Positions 1 to 8,215 of a stretch of 64,000 bases of DNA are shown one piece after another. The stretch comes from CAWUKT01 sp964352215. Lineage in GTDB: Bacteria; Bacteroidota; Bacteroidia; J057; JADKCL01. Position 1 is the first letter of the stretch; the number at the start of each line of letters is the position of its first letter. Both the position numbers and the translations under genes were made by a program. The notes under the pieces are model-generated. The model had not been told where the DNA came from, did no database searches, and was given only the letters and a program-made list of their open reading frames with translations. Location: NCBI GenBank assembly GCA_964352215.1, contig CAYGRE010000001.1, positions 62,001 through 126,000 on the forward strand. Direction: 5' to 3'.

Positions 1-1526
1 AGGAGGGTATCCACAAATACGCCGGAGGTCGTCCAGATGTGCTGACCACTTGGACTGAGATAGGGGCCACAATTGGTCACTGAAGTCACCCCTGAAATAG
101 GAGCACAATTGCTCAGTTTTTGCAGGAAGGAGTCCCAATGGCCGGCAGAAGACAGATTGTTGACGGCAGCACTTGGGTCAAAATCAACCGTATTGCTGAA
201 GAGGCCGCAGGTATAGATGGCATTGGTGCCATCCAGGGCCAGGGAGGCTCCCCAATCCCGATTGCTGCTGCTCAGGGTATTGACCCAGCGGTATTGACCC
301 GAAGGGCTAAGCTTTAAAATATAGGCATCCTTATTTCCAGCTGCACCTCTTACCTCAGTCCCTGTCCCCGGATCAAAATCCACGGAGTCCATAAAGGCTC
401 CGGTGAGGTAGAGGTAGCCAAAGGCATCCATTTTCAAATCCTCGGCCGTATCATCCCCGCTTCCACCGTACCTTTTTACCCACATAAGGTTTCCGGCCGG
501 ATCCAGCTTCTGGACAAAGACATCATACCCACCGGCGGAAACAAGGTTGAGGGTTCCGGGGCCTGGATCGAAATCAACCGTATCACTGAACATACCCGTG
601 ACATAAAGTTCGTTGCCATTTCCAATCTGAATGCGATCGCTATAGTCAGGACCGGTTCCGCCTTGGTGGCGAGCCCAGAGCAAATTTCCGTTGTTGTCCA
701 GCTTTGCAGTAAAATTGTCCGAAAGTCCGGCCGAGGTCAGGTTGAAGTTACCCGAACCAGGGTCGAAATCAACCGTTCCTTTGAAGTCGCCACAGAGGTA
801 AATATCGCCGACTGGGTCTAGCTGGACGGACCACAGGTTGGTTATGTCGGGGCCATCCAGGGTGCTTACCCACTGGAAATTACCATTGGCATCGAGCATG
901 AGGACAAATCCATCGTTCCATCCTCCGGCAGTGACCGACTGGGTTGACGGTCCGGGGTCAAAATCAACGGCTTCGTAAAAGGAGCCAGCGATATAGATAT
1001 TGTTGTTGGCATCTGTGTCTACAGCCCGGGCAATGTCTCGATCTGCAGCTCCCAGTGAGCGGGCCCAGAGGAAATTGCCCGAAGCATCTACCTTCATAAT
1101 GAATACATCAAACTGGCCGTTGGAGATCATCAGGGAGGTGTTCGGACCTGGGTCAAAATCGACAGTGTCTTGGAAGCCACCTACGATAATCACATCCCCG
1201 GCTGCGTCCACGGTTACTGCTCCACTCATGTCCAGGTCTGAGCCGCCAAATGAAAAGGCCCAGATCAGGTTGCCGGCCGGGTCTAGTTTTTGCAGGAAGA
1301 TGTCGCGGAACCCGACACCAGTATGGAGAAGCACTCCAGGTCCCGGGTCGAGGTCGACCGTTGCAGAAAAGTCTCCGAGGTGATAAACATTGCCTGCGGC
1401 ATCCAGGGTAACCTGGTGGGAAACGTCAGTCACATTGCCACCAGTGCGGTTGGCCCAAATCAGGTCCTGGGCGGATAGCTGGAGAGCAAGGGTAATGAAA
1501 ATGAAAATGTAGAGGAATCTTTGCAT
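1..1526 (-). CDS. Secreted VDFDPG-repeat protein (probable beta-propeller), partial
   Basis: The reading frame is open from the ATG at 1526 to the left edge with no stop, so the C-terminus lies outside the window (about 508 codons seen). It starts with a signal peptide ending near LQLSAQ (residues 1-20). The body holds seven copies of a segment with the core VDFDPG. The shared codon recurs at 178, 373, 568, 763, 958, 1153 and 1348, an exact 195-nt (65-residue) period. Each copy also carries a W(A/V) strand and a GN-(I/L)-Y/YLTG-like strand, as in SBBP/beta-propeller proteins. The leftmost part (…CGPYLSPSGQHIW…) resembles the linker ahead of T9SS sorting domains in Bacteroidota. Probably an exported surface protein; ligand unknown. 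Confidence 0.85.
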   Translation of the reverse strand, partial: MQRFLYIFIFITLALQLSAQDLIWANRTGGNVTDVSHQVTLDAAGNVYHLGDFSATVDLDPGPGVLLHTGVGFRDIFLQKLDPAGNLIWAFSFGGSDLDMSGAVTVDAAGDVIIVGGFQDTVDFDPGPNTSLMISNGQFDVFIMKVDASGNFLWARSLGAADRDIARAVDTDANNNIYIAGSFYEAVDFDPGPSTQSVTAGGWNDGFVLMLDANGNFQWVSTLDGPDITNLWSVQLDPVGDIYLCGDFKGTVDFDPGSGNFNLTSAGLSDNFTAKLDNNGNLLWARHQGGTGPDYSDRIQIGNGNELYVTGMFSDTVDFDPGPGTLNLVSAGGYDVFVQKLDPAGNLMWVKRYGGSGDDTAEDLKMDAFGYLYLTGAFMDSVDFDPGTGTEVRGAAGNKDAYILKLSPSGQYRWVNTLSSSNRDWGASLALDGTNAIYTCGLFSNTVDFDPSAAVNNLSSAGHWDSFLQKLSNCAPISGVTSVTNCGPYLSPSGQHIWTTSGVFVDTL

Positions 1527-1802
1527 GGGTTTATATTTGGAAATAGAAGATACGCTTCAAAGGTATTGGCACCAAATTGGAGAAAAGCAAAGCGTGTAAT
1601 CAAAATAAATATTTGACCCCGGGTGGCTCAGGGTAATTGTGAACAAAACCGGGACTCAAAAGCGCTCTTTGGGATAGATGGTGTTACAGGTTTGCATCAA
1701 TAATTCCCGGAAGTGTCACTTGGTGTCGCATTAAGTGTGAAAGCTATTCCTTGTTTTTGTGCATTTGACTTATGATCAGACCAGGCTCATCATGGTATCT
1801 GA
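1527..1802. other. Intergenic, no gene seen
   Basis: This spacer separates the leftward repeat-protein gene from the decayed rightward gene at 1803. It must hold the promoter of the leftward gene, but no clear TAnnTTTG box was identified. Confidence 0.4.
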
Positions 1803-2145
1803 TTGTGTGAGGTTACTCACCTTTCTGGTGGACAAATCACCGCGACCAGAGTTTCTGGCAATGTCTATCAGGTCCGCTTGTCTGTTTACCGGGATTGTAG
1901 CGGTGTCAGTTTGGGTTCTAACCAAACCATCCGGTTAAGCCCTACAAATAGTGGGTCCTCATTTAGGGTGTTCCGGACATCGGTAACAGACATTACTCCT
2001 CTGTGTCCAAGCCAGGCCTCAACCTGTCAGGGTGGATCAGCAGGAGCTCAGGTTCCAACCTGAAAACCTGGCCAAAGGCATCTACTATGCCCGCCTGACC
2101 ACATCCGGTGGTGAGAGCAAGGTTCAAAAACTGATCTACCAGTAA
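1803..2145 (+). pseudogene. Decayed T9SS surface-protein gene (N-terminal and C-terminal scraps joined)
   Basis: The first part (1803-2063) reads THLSGGQIT…YQVRLSVYRDCSG…VTDITPLCPSQ. This is the N-terminal pattern of the large surface proteins encoded at 19.0-26.3 kb (ASHVMG…RVKLRVYRDCSG…VTPICPSQ). The signal peptide is missing, with an in-frame stop at 1800, and the first codon available is TTG. Before its stop at 2063 the reading jumps frame. A different frame up to 2145 encodes ENLAKGIYYARLTTSGGES and a short tail ending KLIYQ, a typical end of a T9SS type A sorting domain. Roughly 600 residues found in intact relatives are absent between the two scraps. An internal deletion plus frameshift is the simplest reading. 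Not likely to be functional. Confidence 0.75.
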
Positions 2146-2171
2146 GTCTAAAAGACTTTCAACAAATAGAA

Positions 2172-2200
2172 ACAGAGGCTGTCTCACATGAGGCGGCCTC
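2172..2200. terminator. Hairpin after the decayed gene
   Basis: An inverted repeat CAGAGGC … GCCTCTG lies 27-55 bases past the last stop and is followed by a T-rich stretch. It is probably the surviving terminator of the decayed gene. Confidence 0.45.
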
Positions 2201-2784
2201 TGCTATTTTCAACTCATAATTTCCTTTTCGGACAGGCATGCTTAATCCAATTTTACGATTTTGCAGAAAAGGACCGTAAAGGTTCATCGGGAGGCGAGTA
2301 GCAAATGTGCCCTCATTTGCTGGAATCGCCTTTTTCTTAATTAAACATGATTTCGCTCTTAATTGAGCTTTCTGCTGGGATAATTGCCCCACTGTCATTG
2401 CACAATCGGGGGGATTCCGGGCTGCACACCATTATGGTTTTACCCTTGGCGAGCTTGGGCTCCACCCCTAATTACTCAGGCCCCGACCCCTAATTTACGG
2501 GGTGCTCCCTTAGCTGGCTTCGGTCCGGACCGAAGTCTATTGAGTCTGAGAGGCTATTTTGGTATATTTCGGGCCTGAGCTGGCTTTCCACCCGTCGAGG
2601 GGAATTTCCCGAGTGCCCCTATTCCATTTTCCTTTCAGGTATCTGCCAACCTGGTCCTTGTTAGGGTGAATATTACTACCCTACCTAATTTTCCAGTCTG
2701 CGGCCTAATTGACTTCACCCTTAGGGTAAGCCGGCCAAGGGGGAAACCTGTTTTGATATTCTCCGGCTTTAAGTGAATATCATT

Positions 2785-2842
2785 CCCATTGCACACTTCC
2801 CATAAACACACTTCCCATTACACACTTCCCATAAACACACTT
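2785..2842. repeat. Two-copy 29-nt tandem repeat
   Basis: Copies span 2785-2813 and 2814-2842 and differ at one base (G/A at the seventh position). The core is CACACTTCCCATAAACACAC. A further partial unit follows to 2853, directly before the terminator hairpin. Confidence 0.85.
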
Positions 2843-2853
2843 CCCAATACCCA

Positions 2854-2889
2854 TAAAAAAAGGTGTCCCCGCTAAGAGACACCTTTTTT
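2854..2889. terminator. Bidirectional-looking rho-independent terminator
   Basis: AGGTGTC (2861-2867) pairs with GACACCT (2878-2884), with A7 on the left and T6 on the right. On the minus strand it lies directly after the stop of the glycine-rich protein gene (2904). Confidence 0.85.
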
Positions 2890-2903
2890 CTATGTATATG
2901 GGA

Positions 2904-4463
2904 TCAGTAGGTGATAACAACCATACCGCTACCAGCTCTGAGGCCGGCGGTGCTGATTGTATTGGTGCCACTGTTGAAGGAGCCACCGCCTCCACCGACA
3001 CCAGCCGAGGTGTTTCCACCAGAGCCACCACCGGAGTAGCCACCGCCACCCCCACCGACAACCCAGCCAGAGCCAGATCCACCACCTCCAAAGCCGCCGG
3101 GTGCGCTACCAGCAGTACCACCTACTCCACCGTTCAGGAAGGAAAGACCGCCTGAGTTAGTGGTCCAGCCATTGGTACCATTGGTGAGTAAGCCACCACC
3201 AGCACCGGATTGGAATCCGGATGAACCGATGTTTCCACCGTTGCCAGCACTACCACCAGTACCACCACCAGCGGCACCGGTACCACCGGTCTGCCCAGCC
3301 TGGCCTTGCTTGTTGATGGCATCATCGGTAGTTACTGCGGCTCCACCACCACCACCGGCGATGATAATCGGGTTATTGCTCATGTCGGTGACGAATGTAC
3401 CACCTCCGCCACCGTTACCGGCAGCAGGACGTTCTCCGACGAGAATCTTGATTTGAGTTCCCTGTGCCAAGGCAAAATCACCTTTTTGGTAAGCGCCCAG
3501 TCCACCGGTTACATTGGAACTGGTTCCGAAACCACCTTCAGCACCCCAGACTTCAATGGTAACGATACCATTACAGGAAGCAGGAACTGAATAGTTGACG
3601 ATACCGCCCGAGAACATGATGGTATCACTTCCTGAAGCACCGCCACCAGTTGTATTGATGGTCACAGTATCAGATGAAGAACATCCATTGGCATCGGATA
3701 CGGTCAGGGTATAGGTGGTAGGACCACCGGGAGAAGCGATCGGATTTGCGATCGTCGAATCACTCAAGGTAGAATTGGGCGTCCAGAGGTAGGTAAAAGG
3801 ACCATTTCCGGAGGCGGTACCCGCGAGGGAAGTCGTGGTTCCACAAGGGATGGTCTGCGGAGCACCTGCATCAACAATCGGAACATCATTGACGGTGATG
3901 GAACTGGAATCAGTTGCAGAACAGCCAACCGAATCAGTAACAGTCAGGATGTAGGTCGTGGAAACCGCAGGAGTTGCCGTCGGATTAGGATCCGTTGCTG
4001 AACTCAATCCGGCTGCTGGAGACCAGCTGTAGCTCAATGAGCCTGTACCACCAGAACCAGCTGGTGTGCCACCGATCACCGCACTCGCCCCCTGACAAAG
4101 TCCGAAACTGGAACCGGCTTCAGCAACTGGAGGAAGATTGAGGACAATTTCAATCGTATCGGAATAGAAGGGGTCGCAATCGCCGTTGGTAACTTCAGCG
4201 TAAATCCAGGCATTGACCGATGGGGTAAACAGAACACTGTCACCAACTCCGCCGCCAGGCAGGTTGATATAAGGTCCGGCGGCAGCGGTTTGGGAATACT
4301 GCCACTGAATGGTTCCGGTGTATCCGGCCAGCGTGAGTTCGATGTCTTCACCGGCACAGACATTGGTAACTGAGGATTGTCCCCAGGTAGATTGTACGGC
4401 GAATCCTCCGAGGATCATTACCAGTACAAGAGATCGTTGAATATATTTTGTAATTGCTTTCAT
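2904..4463 (-). CDS. Secreted protein with PKD-like domains and a C-terminal glycine-rich domain
   Basis: 519 residues. A signal peptide (about 1-28, ending STWGQ) is followed by an Ig-like domain (30-110). Two PKD/SprB-like domains follow (about 110-190 and 192-270; both carry Y-x-W-(S/T)-P and TYxLTVxDxxGC). From about residue 272 to the end there is a domain with VWGAEGG, a lysine/glutamine-rich KGDFALAQG strand, long runs of G interrupted by T, S and N, and a final GSGMVVITY strand. That order (WGAxGG at the start, GGGGG core, closing beta strand) is the pattern of the glycine-rich domain of ALK/LTK-type receptors (Pfam Gly_rich, PF12810), known in bacterial surface proteins. No T9SS sorting domain is visible. 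It sits 31 nt behind the PKD/T9SS gene and is probably co-transcribed with it. Confidence 0.8.
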   Translation of the reverse strand: MKAITKYIQRSLVLVMILGGFAVQSTWGQSSVTNVCAGEDIELTLAGYTGTIQWQYSQTAAAGPYINLPGGGVGDSVLFTPSVNAWIYAEVTNGDCDPFYSDTIEIVLNLPPVAEAGSSFGLCQGASAVIGGTPAGSGGTGSLSYSWSPAAGLSSATDPNPTATPAVSTTYILTVTDSVGCSATDSSSITVNDVPIVDAGAPQTIPCGTTTSLAGTASGNGPFTYLWTPNSTLSDSTIANPIASPGGPTTYTLTVSDANGCSSSDTVTINTTGGGASGSDTIMFSGGIVNYSVPASCNGIVTIEVWGAEGGFGTSSNVTGGLGAYQKGDFALAQGTQIKILVGERPAAGNGGGGGTFVTDMSNNPIIIAGGGGGAAVTTDDAINKQGQAGQTGGTGAAGGGTGGSAGNGGNIGSSGFQSGAGGGLLTNGTNGWTTNSGGLSFLNGGVGGTAGSAPGGFGGGGSGSGWVVGGGGGGYSGGGSGGNTSAGVGGGGGSFNSGTNTISTAGLRAGSGMVVITY

Positions 4464-4494
4464 GATAGAAGTGATTTGAGAATGGTTAATGGGA

Positions 4495-5112
4495 TCAACG
4501 GTTGTGGATGATGCGGCGGGTCAGGCGTGCGCCATTGACCTGCAACGAAACAAAATAGACACCAGCAGGCAGGTTGCCTTCAAGCTGGTACTGATGTGCG
4601 CCAGGTGCTTGTTCTCCCTGGGCAATCGACCGGATCTTTTTTCCCATGACATCTACCAATTCGATCTCTACGTCGGCAAATTCATCCAGTTGATAGGAGA
4701 TTTTTGCGGAAGACTGGAAGGGATTGGGATGGATGCTGAAATCACGAATGAAGGGAATCTCATCGATCCCCACTGCTGCAATGGACTGACAATCAGTATT
4801 GGTACAGTTGTTTATGTCAGTGACTGTGACACAAACAGTATAGTTTCCACTGACAGCGTAGGTGTAGAGGGGATTCTGGATAGAATCAACTCCGCCATCT
4901 CCAAAATCCCAGGACCAGCTAACATTTGATCCATTGGTCATCCCTGTAAATGCAAAGGTAGAACCGGAAACATTGGAAAATGTAAAGCTCGCCGAAGCCG
5001 GAGCAGGCTGGTTAATTGAGAAATTGACGAAGGTTTGAGCAAAAGCAGAAGAGGGGAGGAGCCATATTCCACAAAGGAGCATGACTACCATAGGTAGTAA
5101 ACGTTTTTTCAT
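4495..5112 (-). CDS. Small secreted PKD-domain protein with T9SS type A sorting domain
   Basis: 205 residues. A signal peptide ends at SSAFAQ (about residue 26). One PKD domain follows, with WDFGDGG…NPLYTY…SGNYTVCVTVTD (about 45-112). The C-terminal T9SS sorting domain has IHPNPF, VDVMGKKI, LPAGVYFVSLQ and a basic end (about 125-205). By family knowledge it is exported by Sec, passed through the T9SS and attached to the surface. It is the first gene of a probable two-gene unit with the glycine-rich protein. Its own domains say nothing about ligand. Confidence 0.85.
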   Translation of the reverse strand: MKKRLLPMVVMLLCGIWLLPSSAFAQTFVNFSINQPAPASASFTFSNVSGSTFAFTGMTNGSNVSWSWDFGDGGVDSIQNPLYTYAVSGNYTVCVTVTDINNCTNTDCQSIAAVGIDEIPFIRDFSIHPNPFQSSAKISYQLDEFADVEIELVDVMGKKIRSIAQGEQAPGAHQYQLEGNLPAGVYFVSLQVNGARLTRRIIHNR

Positions 5113-5236
5113 TGTACAATGGTAATAGTTTTAGACAGTTTAGAATCGTATCGCATGTAAATCTAAGAAAAAGGAGCTGATTCTAACAATTCTTTCACAT
5201 ATTTCATCTTTCCCCGGTCATCCACTAAAAACTAAT

Positions 5237-5268
5237 AAGGAGTTGAACCTCAGTGGATTCAACTCCTT
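5237..5268 (-). terminator. Terminator after the persulfide dioxygenase gene
   Basis: AAGGAGTTGAA (5237-5247) is the perfect reverse complement of TTCAACTCCTT (5258-5268). On the minus strand a T-rich stretch (AGTTTTTAG) follows. Confidence 0.75.
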
Positions 5269-5310
5269 ACATTAAGCACTATACTATTTTGCTAAAGCCT
5301 AATAGACGGA

Positions 5311-6717
5311 TCAGAGGGTAGATGGGCAAACATAAGCGGTGACAGGAATACCTGCCTCCTGAATGGCCCGGAACCCTTTTTGGATATCTACCAGGTTGTG
5401 AAGTCCCCTTGCTTTCAGAATCGAAGCGGTGATCATGGACCTGTACCCACCCAGGCAATGGATAAAATAAGGCTTTTGCGGATCGAGCTTCCCAAACTGC
5501 TCATTGATAAAATCCAGCGGGAAACTGGTGGCTTCGGTCATGTGCTCGGCATCGTATTCGCTGGGTTTACGCACGTCAAGTACTTCGGCATGACCTTCAA
5601 CCAGACGGGTTTTGAATTCCTCGGCAGTGATTGACTCAACTGAATCGGTATCTTTTCCTGACTGCTTCCAGGAATTGAATCCACCTTTGAGAAAGCCAAG
5701 GGTATTGTCATACCCAACCCGTGCCAGGCGGGTAATCACTTCTTCTTCCCGGCCTGGATCGGCGACGATCAGAATGGGCTGCTTCAAATCAATGATGAGG
5801 GTACCAACCCAGGGGGCGAACCCACCGTTGATACCAATGAAGATAGATTTTGGAATATGGCCCGCAGCAAAGTCACCGGGAGACCTGGTATCGAGAACCA
5901 AGGCATCGGTGGCATTGGCGAGGGCTTCAAATTCATCGGGATCCAAAGGAACCAATCCCTTTTCCATCACAGAGTCAATAGACTCATACCCCATCTTGTT
6001 CATCATTACATTTTTGGGGAAGTACTGAGGGGGAGGCATGATGCCATCGGTGACTTCTTTGACGAACTCTTCCTTGGTCATGTCCATGCGCAAGGCATAA
6101 TTGACCCTTTTTTGGTTTCCGAGGGTGTCGAAAGTCTCCTTGCTCATGTTTTTGCCACAGGCAGATCCGGCACCATGGGCCGGGTAAACGATGACGTCGT
6201 CCGGTAGGACCATGATCTTGTTTCGCAGACTGTCGAAGAGGTGTTCGGCCAGGTCTTCTTTGGTCAGATCGGACTTGACCGCAAGGTCGGGGCGTCCTAC
6301 ATCGCCAATGAAGAGGGTGTCGCCTGAGAAGATGGCGTACTCTTTGCCTTGCTCATCCAACAAGAGGTATGTGGTGGATTCAAGGGTATGCCCTGGGGTG
6401 TGGAGCACCCGGATGGTTACATCCCCCAACCTGAATTCCTGGTTGTCGGTGGCGGTTTGTATTTCAAATCCGGTTGTGGCAGTAGGGCCAAAGACGATGG
6501 TCGCCCCCGTCTTTTTCGCCAAATCCACATGTCCTGAGACAAAGTCAGCATGGAAGTGAGTTTCAAAGATGTACTTGATCTTAGCACCTTCCGCTTCTGC
6601 TTTTTCAATATAAGGACTGGTTTCACGAAGGGGATCGATGATGGCGGCCTCTCCATTGCTTTCAATATAATAGGCCCCTTGGGCAAGACATCCTGTGTAT
6701 ATCTGTTCTACTTTCAT
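5311..6717 (-). CDS. CstB-like persulfide dioxygenase with two rhodanese domains
   Basis: 468 residues in three domains. A metallo-beta-lactamase domain of the persulfide dioxygenase type (1 to about 240) has the metal ligands H54, H56, D58, H110 (HTPGHT), D133 and H181. A first rhodanese-like domain (about 265-355) has a DPGREEE loop where the catalytic cysteine should be, so it is probably inactive. A second rhodanese domain (about 365-460) has the active loop HCLGGYRS with C421. This order matches CstB of Staphylococcus, which oxidises persulfides to thiosulfate/sulfite and moves sulfur between carriers. The cytosolic role is detoxification of sulfide-derived persulfides. A GbsR/MarR-like regulator gene lies 84 nt upstream on the same strand. 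Confidence 0.88.
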   Translation of the reverse strand: MKVEQIYTGCLAQGAYYIESNGEAAIIDPLRETSPYIEKAEAEGAKIKYIFETHFHADFVSGHVDLAKKTGATIVFGPTATTGFEIQTATDNQEFRLGDVTIRVLHTPGHTLESTTYLLLDEQGKEYAIFSGDTLFIGDVGRPDLAVKSDLTKEDLAEHLFDSLRNKIMVLPDDVIVYPAHGAGSACGKNMSKETFDTLGNQKRVNYALRMDMTKEEFVKEVTDGIMPPPQYFPKNVMMNKMGYESIDSVMEKGLVPLDPDEFEALANATDALVLDTRSPGDFAAGHIPKSIFIGINGGFAPWVGTLIIDLKQPILIVADPGREEEVITRLARVGYDNTLGFLKGGFNSWKQSGKDTDSVESITAEEFKTRLVEGHAEVLDVRKPSEYDAEHMTEATSFPLDFINEQFGKLDPQKPYFIHCLGGYRSMITASILKARGLHNLVDIQKGFRAIQEAGIPVTAYVCPSTL

Positions 6718-6801
6718 GTCTGATGTTTATTTCTTTCTGAAGCAAAGCTAAGGAGGATCAGGTTAACTTCAGGTAACCGAAGTAACGAAACAAATTTACG
6801 C

Positions 6802-7308
6802 CTAGCGCAGGACTTTCATCAGGGTTCTGTAAAACCAGTTGCGGTCAGAGCGGGAGACGAGGTCTGAGAGACGGTCGAGCTTGGCCACAAATTCTTTGAT
6901 GGTCATCACCATCTCTTTGAATTCCTGCACTTCCTGGTCATTGCGGTCGCCTTCTACCCGGCTCACTTCGTCGAGAACCCGGATAACTGGTTCCAATTCC
7001 CGCTTTTTACGTTCCGCCATGATCCGGCGGGTGACCTCCCAGATATCTTTTTCAGCAACAAAGAATTCTTTTCGCTCTCCAGGTTTGTGCTCCTTGCGGA
7101 CCAACCCCCAGTCGATCAGGGCGCGTAGGTTCATATTTGCATTGCCTCTTGAGATATTGAGTGAAGACATCACCTCCTCTGCGGAGAGGGGTTCACTGCT
7201 GATCAATAGCAGGGAATGGATCTGGGCCATGGTCCGATTGATCCCCCAAGAGGACCCCAAGGTGCCCCAACACTGAATAAATCTCTCTCTTGCTTCCTGG
7301 AGTTGCAT
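6802..7308 (-). CDS. GbsR/MarR-family transcriptional regulator
   Basis: 168 residues from the ATG at 7308. The frame stays open to an ATG at 7437, but that would add 43 residues without family resemblance and overlap the divergent gene. A winged helix-turn-helix is visible (MAQIHSLLLISSEPLSAEEV, then SLNISRGNANMNLRALIDWGLV). It is followed by a basic wing (KPGERKEFF) and a long C-terminal helix, as in GbsR-type members of the MarR superfamily. It is immediately upstream of, and co-directional with, the persulfide dioxygenase gene, so control of that gene is a reasonable inference. The effector is unknown. Confidence 0.8.
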   Translation of the reverse strand: MQLQEARERFIQCWGTLGSSWGINRTMAQIHSLLLISSEPLSAEEVMSSLNISRGNANMNLRALIDWGLVRKEHKPGERKEFFVAEKDIWEVTRRIMAERKKRELEPVIRVLDEVSRVEGDRNDQEVQEFKEMVMTIKEFVAKLDRLSDLVSRSDRNWFYRTLMKVLR

Positions 7309-7397
7309 GCTGAAATATAAACGTACTCTTAATGTTTCAAAAACTGATGAAAGTTTAGATTGTTTCCATCTTTTTTGCAAGAATACTTTTCGGCTAA

Positions 7398-7426
7398 TTT
7401 GATACAGACCTTCTTTGCTATATTTG
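7398..7426 (+). promoter_or_regulatory. Possible promoter for the 7431 operon, leaderless arrangement
   Basis: TTTG (7398-7401) and TATATTTG (7419-7426) fit the Bacteroidota -33/-7 consensus with a 17-nt spacer. The -7 box ends 4 nt before the ATG at 7431, so transcription would start at or next to the start codon. Confidence 0.45.
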
Positions 7427-7430
7427 CGGG

Positions 7431-7892
7431 ATGGCAAAGTGGTATACCTTCAACAGGCCGGTATTTGTCCTGATACTCCTTCCCCTTCTTTTTCTGATGG
7501 TGATGTTGATCTATGGCTTATCGCTGGAGTTCAACATTATGGTGATTTTAGTGATTTTAATCTCCTTACTGTTTGTCTCCCTGATCGTGTACATGAGTTT
7601 CCTGCGCCGGGTCAGGATTGACCAGGAAAAAGCTGAGTGGATAACTCCTAAGGTCAGGTGGACTTTTCCGCTTTCAGAGGTCCGGCATTTCGGAGTTATT
7701 AAATACCGGTCTTTCAGGTTTATCTTTCTTTCACGCTCAGAAGAACTTCCTTACCAGGGCAATGGGACCAAAATCGTCCCCAGCGAGGATACATTCATAT
7801 TGCAATACCGTCTTGGTGCATGGAAGTTTATCCGGGAATTGCTCCGGGAGCGCCACCCTGATCTGAAGCCCCAAAATTTCACCCACCAATAA
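7431..7892 (+). CDS. Membrane protein of unknown function (two N-terminal helices, PH-like tail)
   Basis: 153 residues. Two transmembrane helices fill residues 11-58 with a very short turn, then a soluble domain with R-x-R and aromatic strands (RVRIDQEKAEWITPKVRWTFPL). The layout resembles small bacterial membrane proteins with a PH-like domain, but no specific family was recognised. First of four closely spaced rightward genes (gaps 22, 22 and 44 nt). Confidence 0.65.
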   Translation: MAKWYTFNRPVFVLILLPLLFLMVMLIYGLSLEFNIMVILVILISLLFVSLIVYMSFLRRVRIDQEKAEWITPKVRWTFPLSEVRHFGVIKYRSFRFIFLSRSEELPYQGNGTKIVPSEDTFILQYRLGAWKFIRELLRERHPDLKPQNFTHQ

Positions 7893-7914
7893 ATAGTCCC
7901 CTTTTCGGCTCTCT

Positions 7915-8193
7915 ATGAACCCCAACCAAATCGTCCTCAGCATCAACTTCGCACTCTTCGCCGCGACCGGGCTGTTTTTCACCTTCGTACTGAGAAGACC
8001 CGAGTTGATCCCTCTTTTTACTGGGTTTCAATCTGCGTTCAATCTCCTGGGTTTCGTAGGTTTCTATGTAGACAAAAAGAAAATGATCATGAGGGCCTTT
8101 TTTTGGGGACTCCTCTTAACGGCTGCGGTCACGGTAGTCGGCTTTATTCTTGTCGATGAATTCCAATACCTGGTCGGTGTGGATGAACTATGA
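7915..8193 (+). CDS. Small integral membrane protein, unknown
   Basis: 92 residues with three predicted transmembrane helices (about 5-24, 31-52 and 60-82) and a KKK loop between the second and third. It lies 22 nt after the preceding membrane protein and 22 nt before the methyltransferase gene. No family recognised. Confidence 0.6.
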   Translation: MNPNQIVLSINFALFAATGLFFTFVLRRPELIPLFTGFQSAFNLLGFVGFYVDKKKMIMRAFFWGLLLTAAVTVVGFILVDEFQYLVGVDEL

Positions 8194-8215
8194 TCCCATT
8201 TATTTAAATTAAGAT

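Larger units (their letters stand above)
2146..2853. other. Gene-free stretch with palindrome and short repeats
   Basis: No convincing gene is present. It holds an 18-nt perfect palindrome at 2518-2535 (CTTCGGTCCGGACCGAAG), a duplicated ACCCCTAATT motif near 2464 and 2486, and a 29-nt tandem repeat at 2785-2842. The largest open frames have no recognisable composition or start context. Confidence 0.5.

Noticed and set aside
2384..2578. 64-residue open frame
   Set aside because: Proline- and leucine-rich without domain or start context; it crosses a palindrome and looks like chance.
3160..3456. 98-residue proline-rich open frame on the opposite strand
   Set aside because: It is the antisense of the glycine-rich domain of the gene at 2904-4463 (GGN codons read as CCN); not a separate gene.
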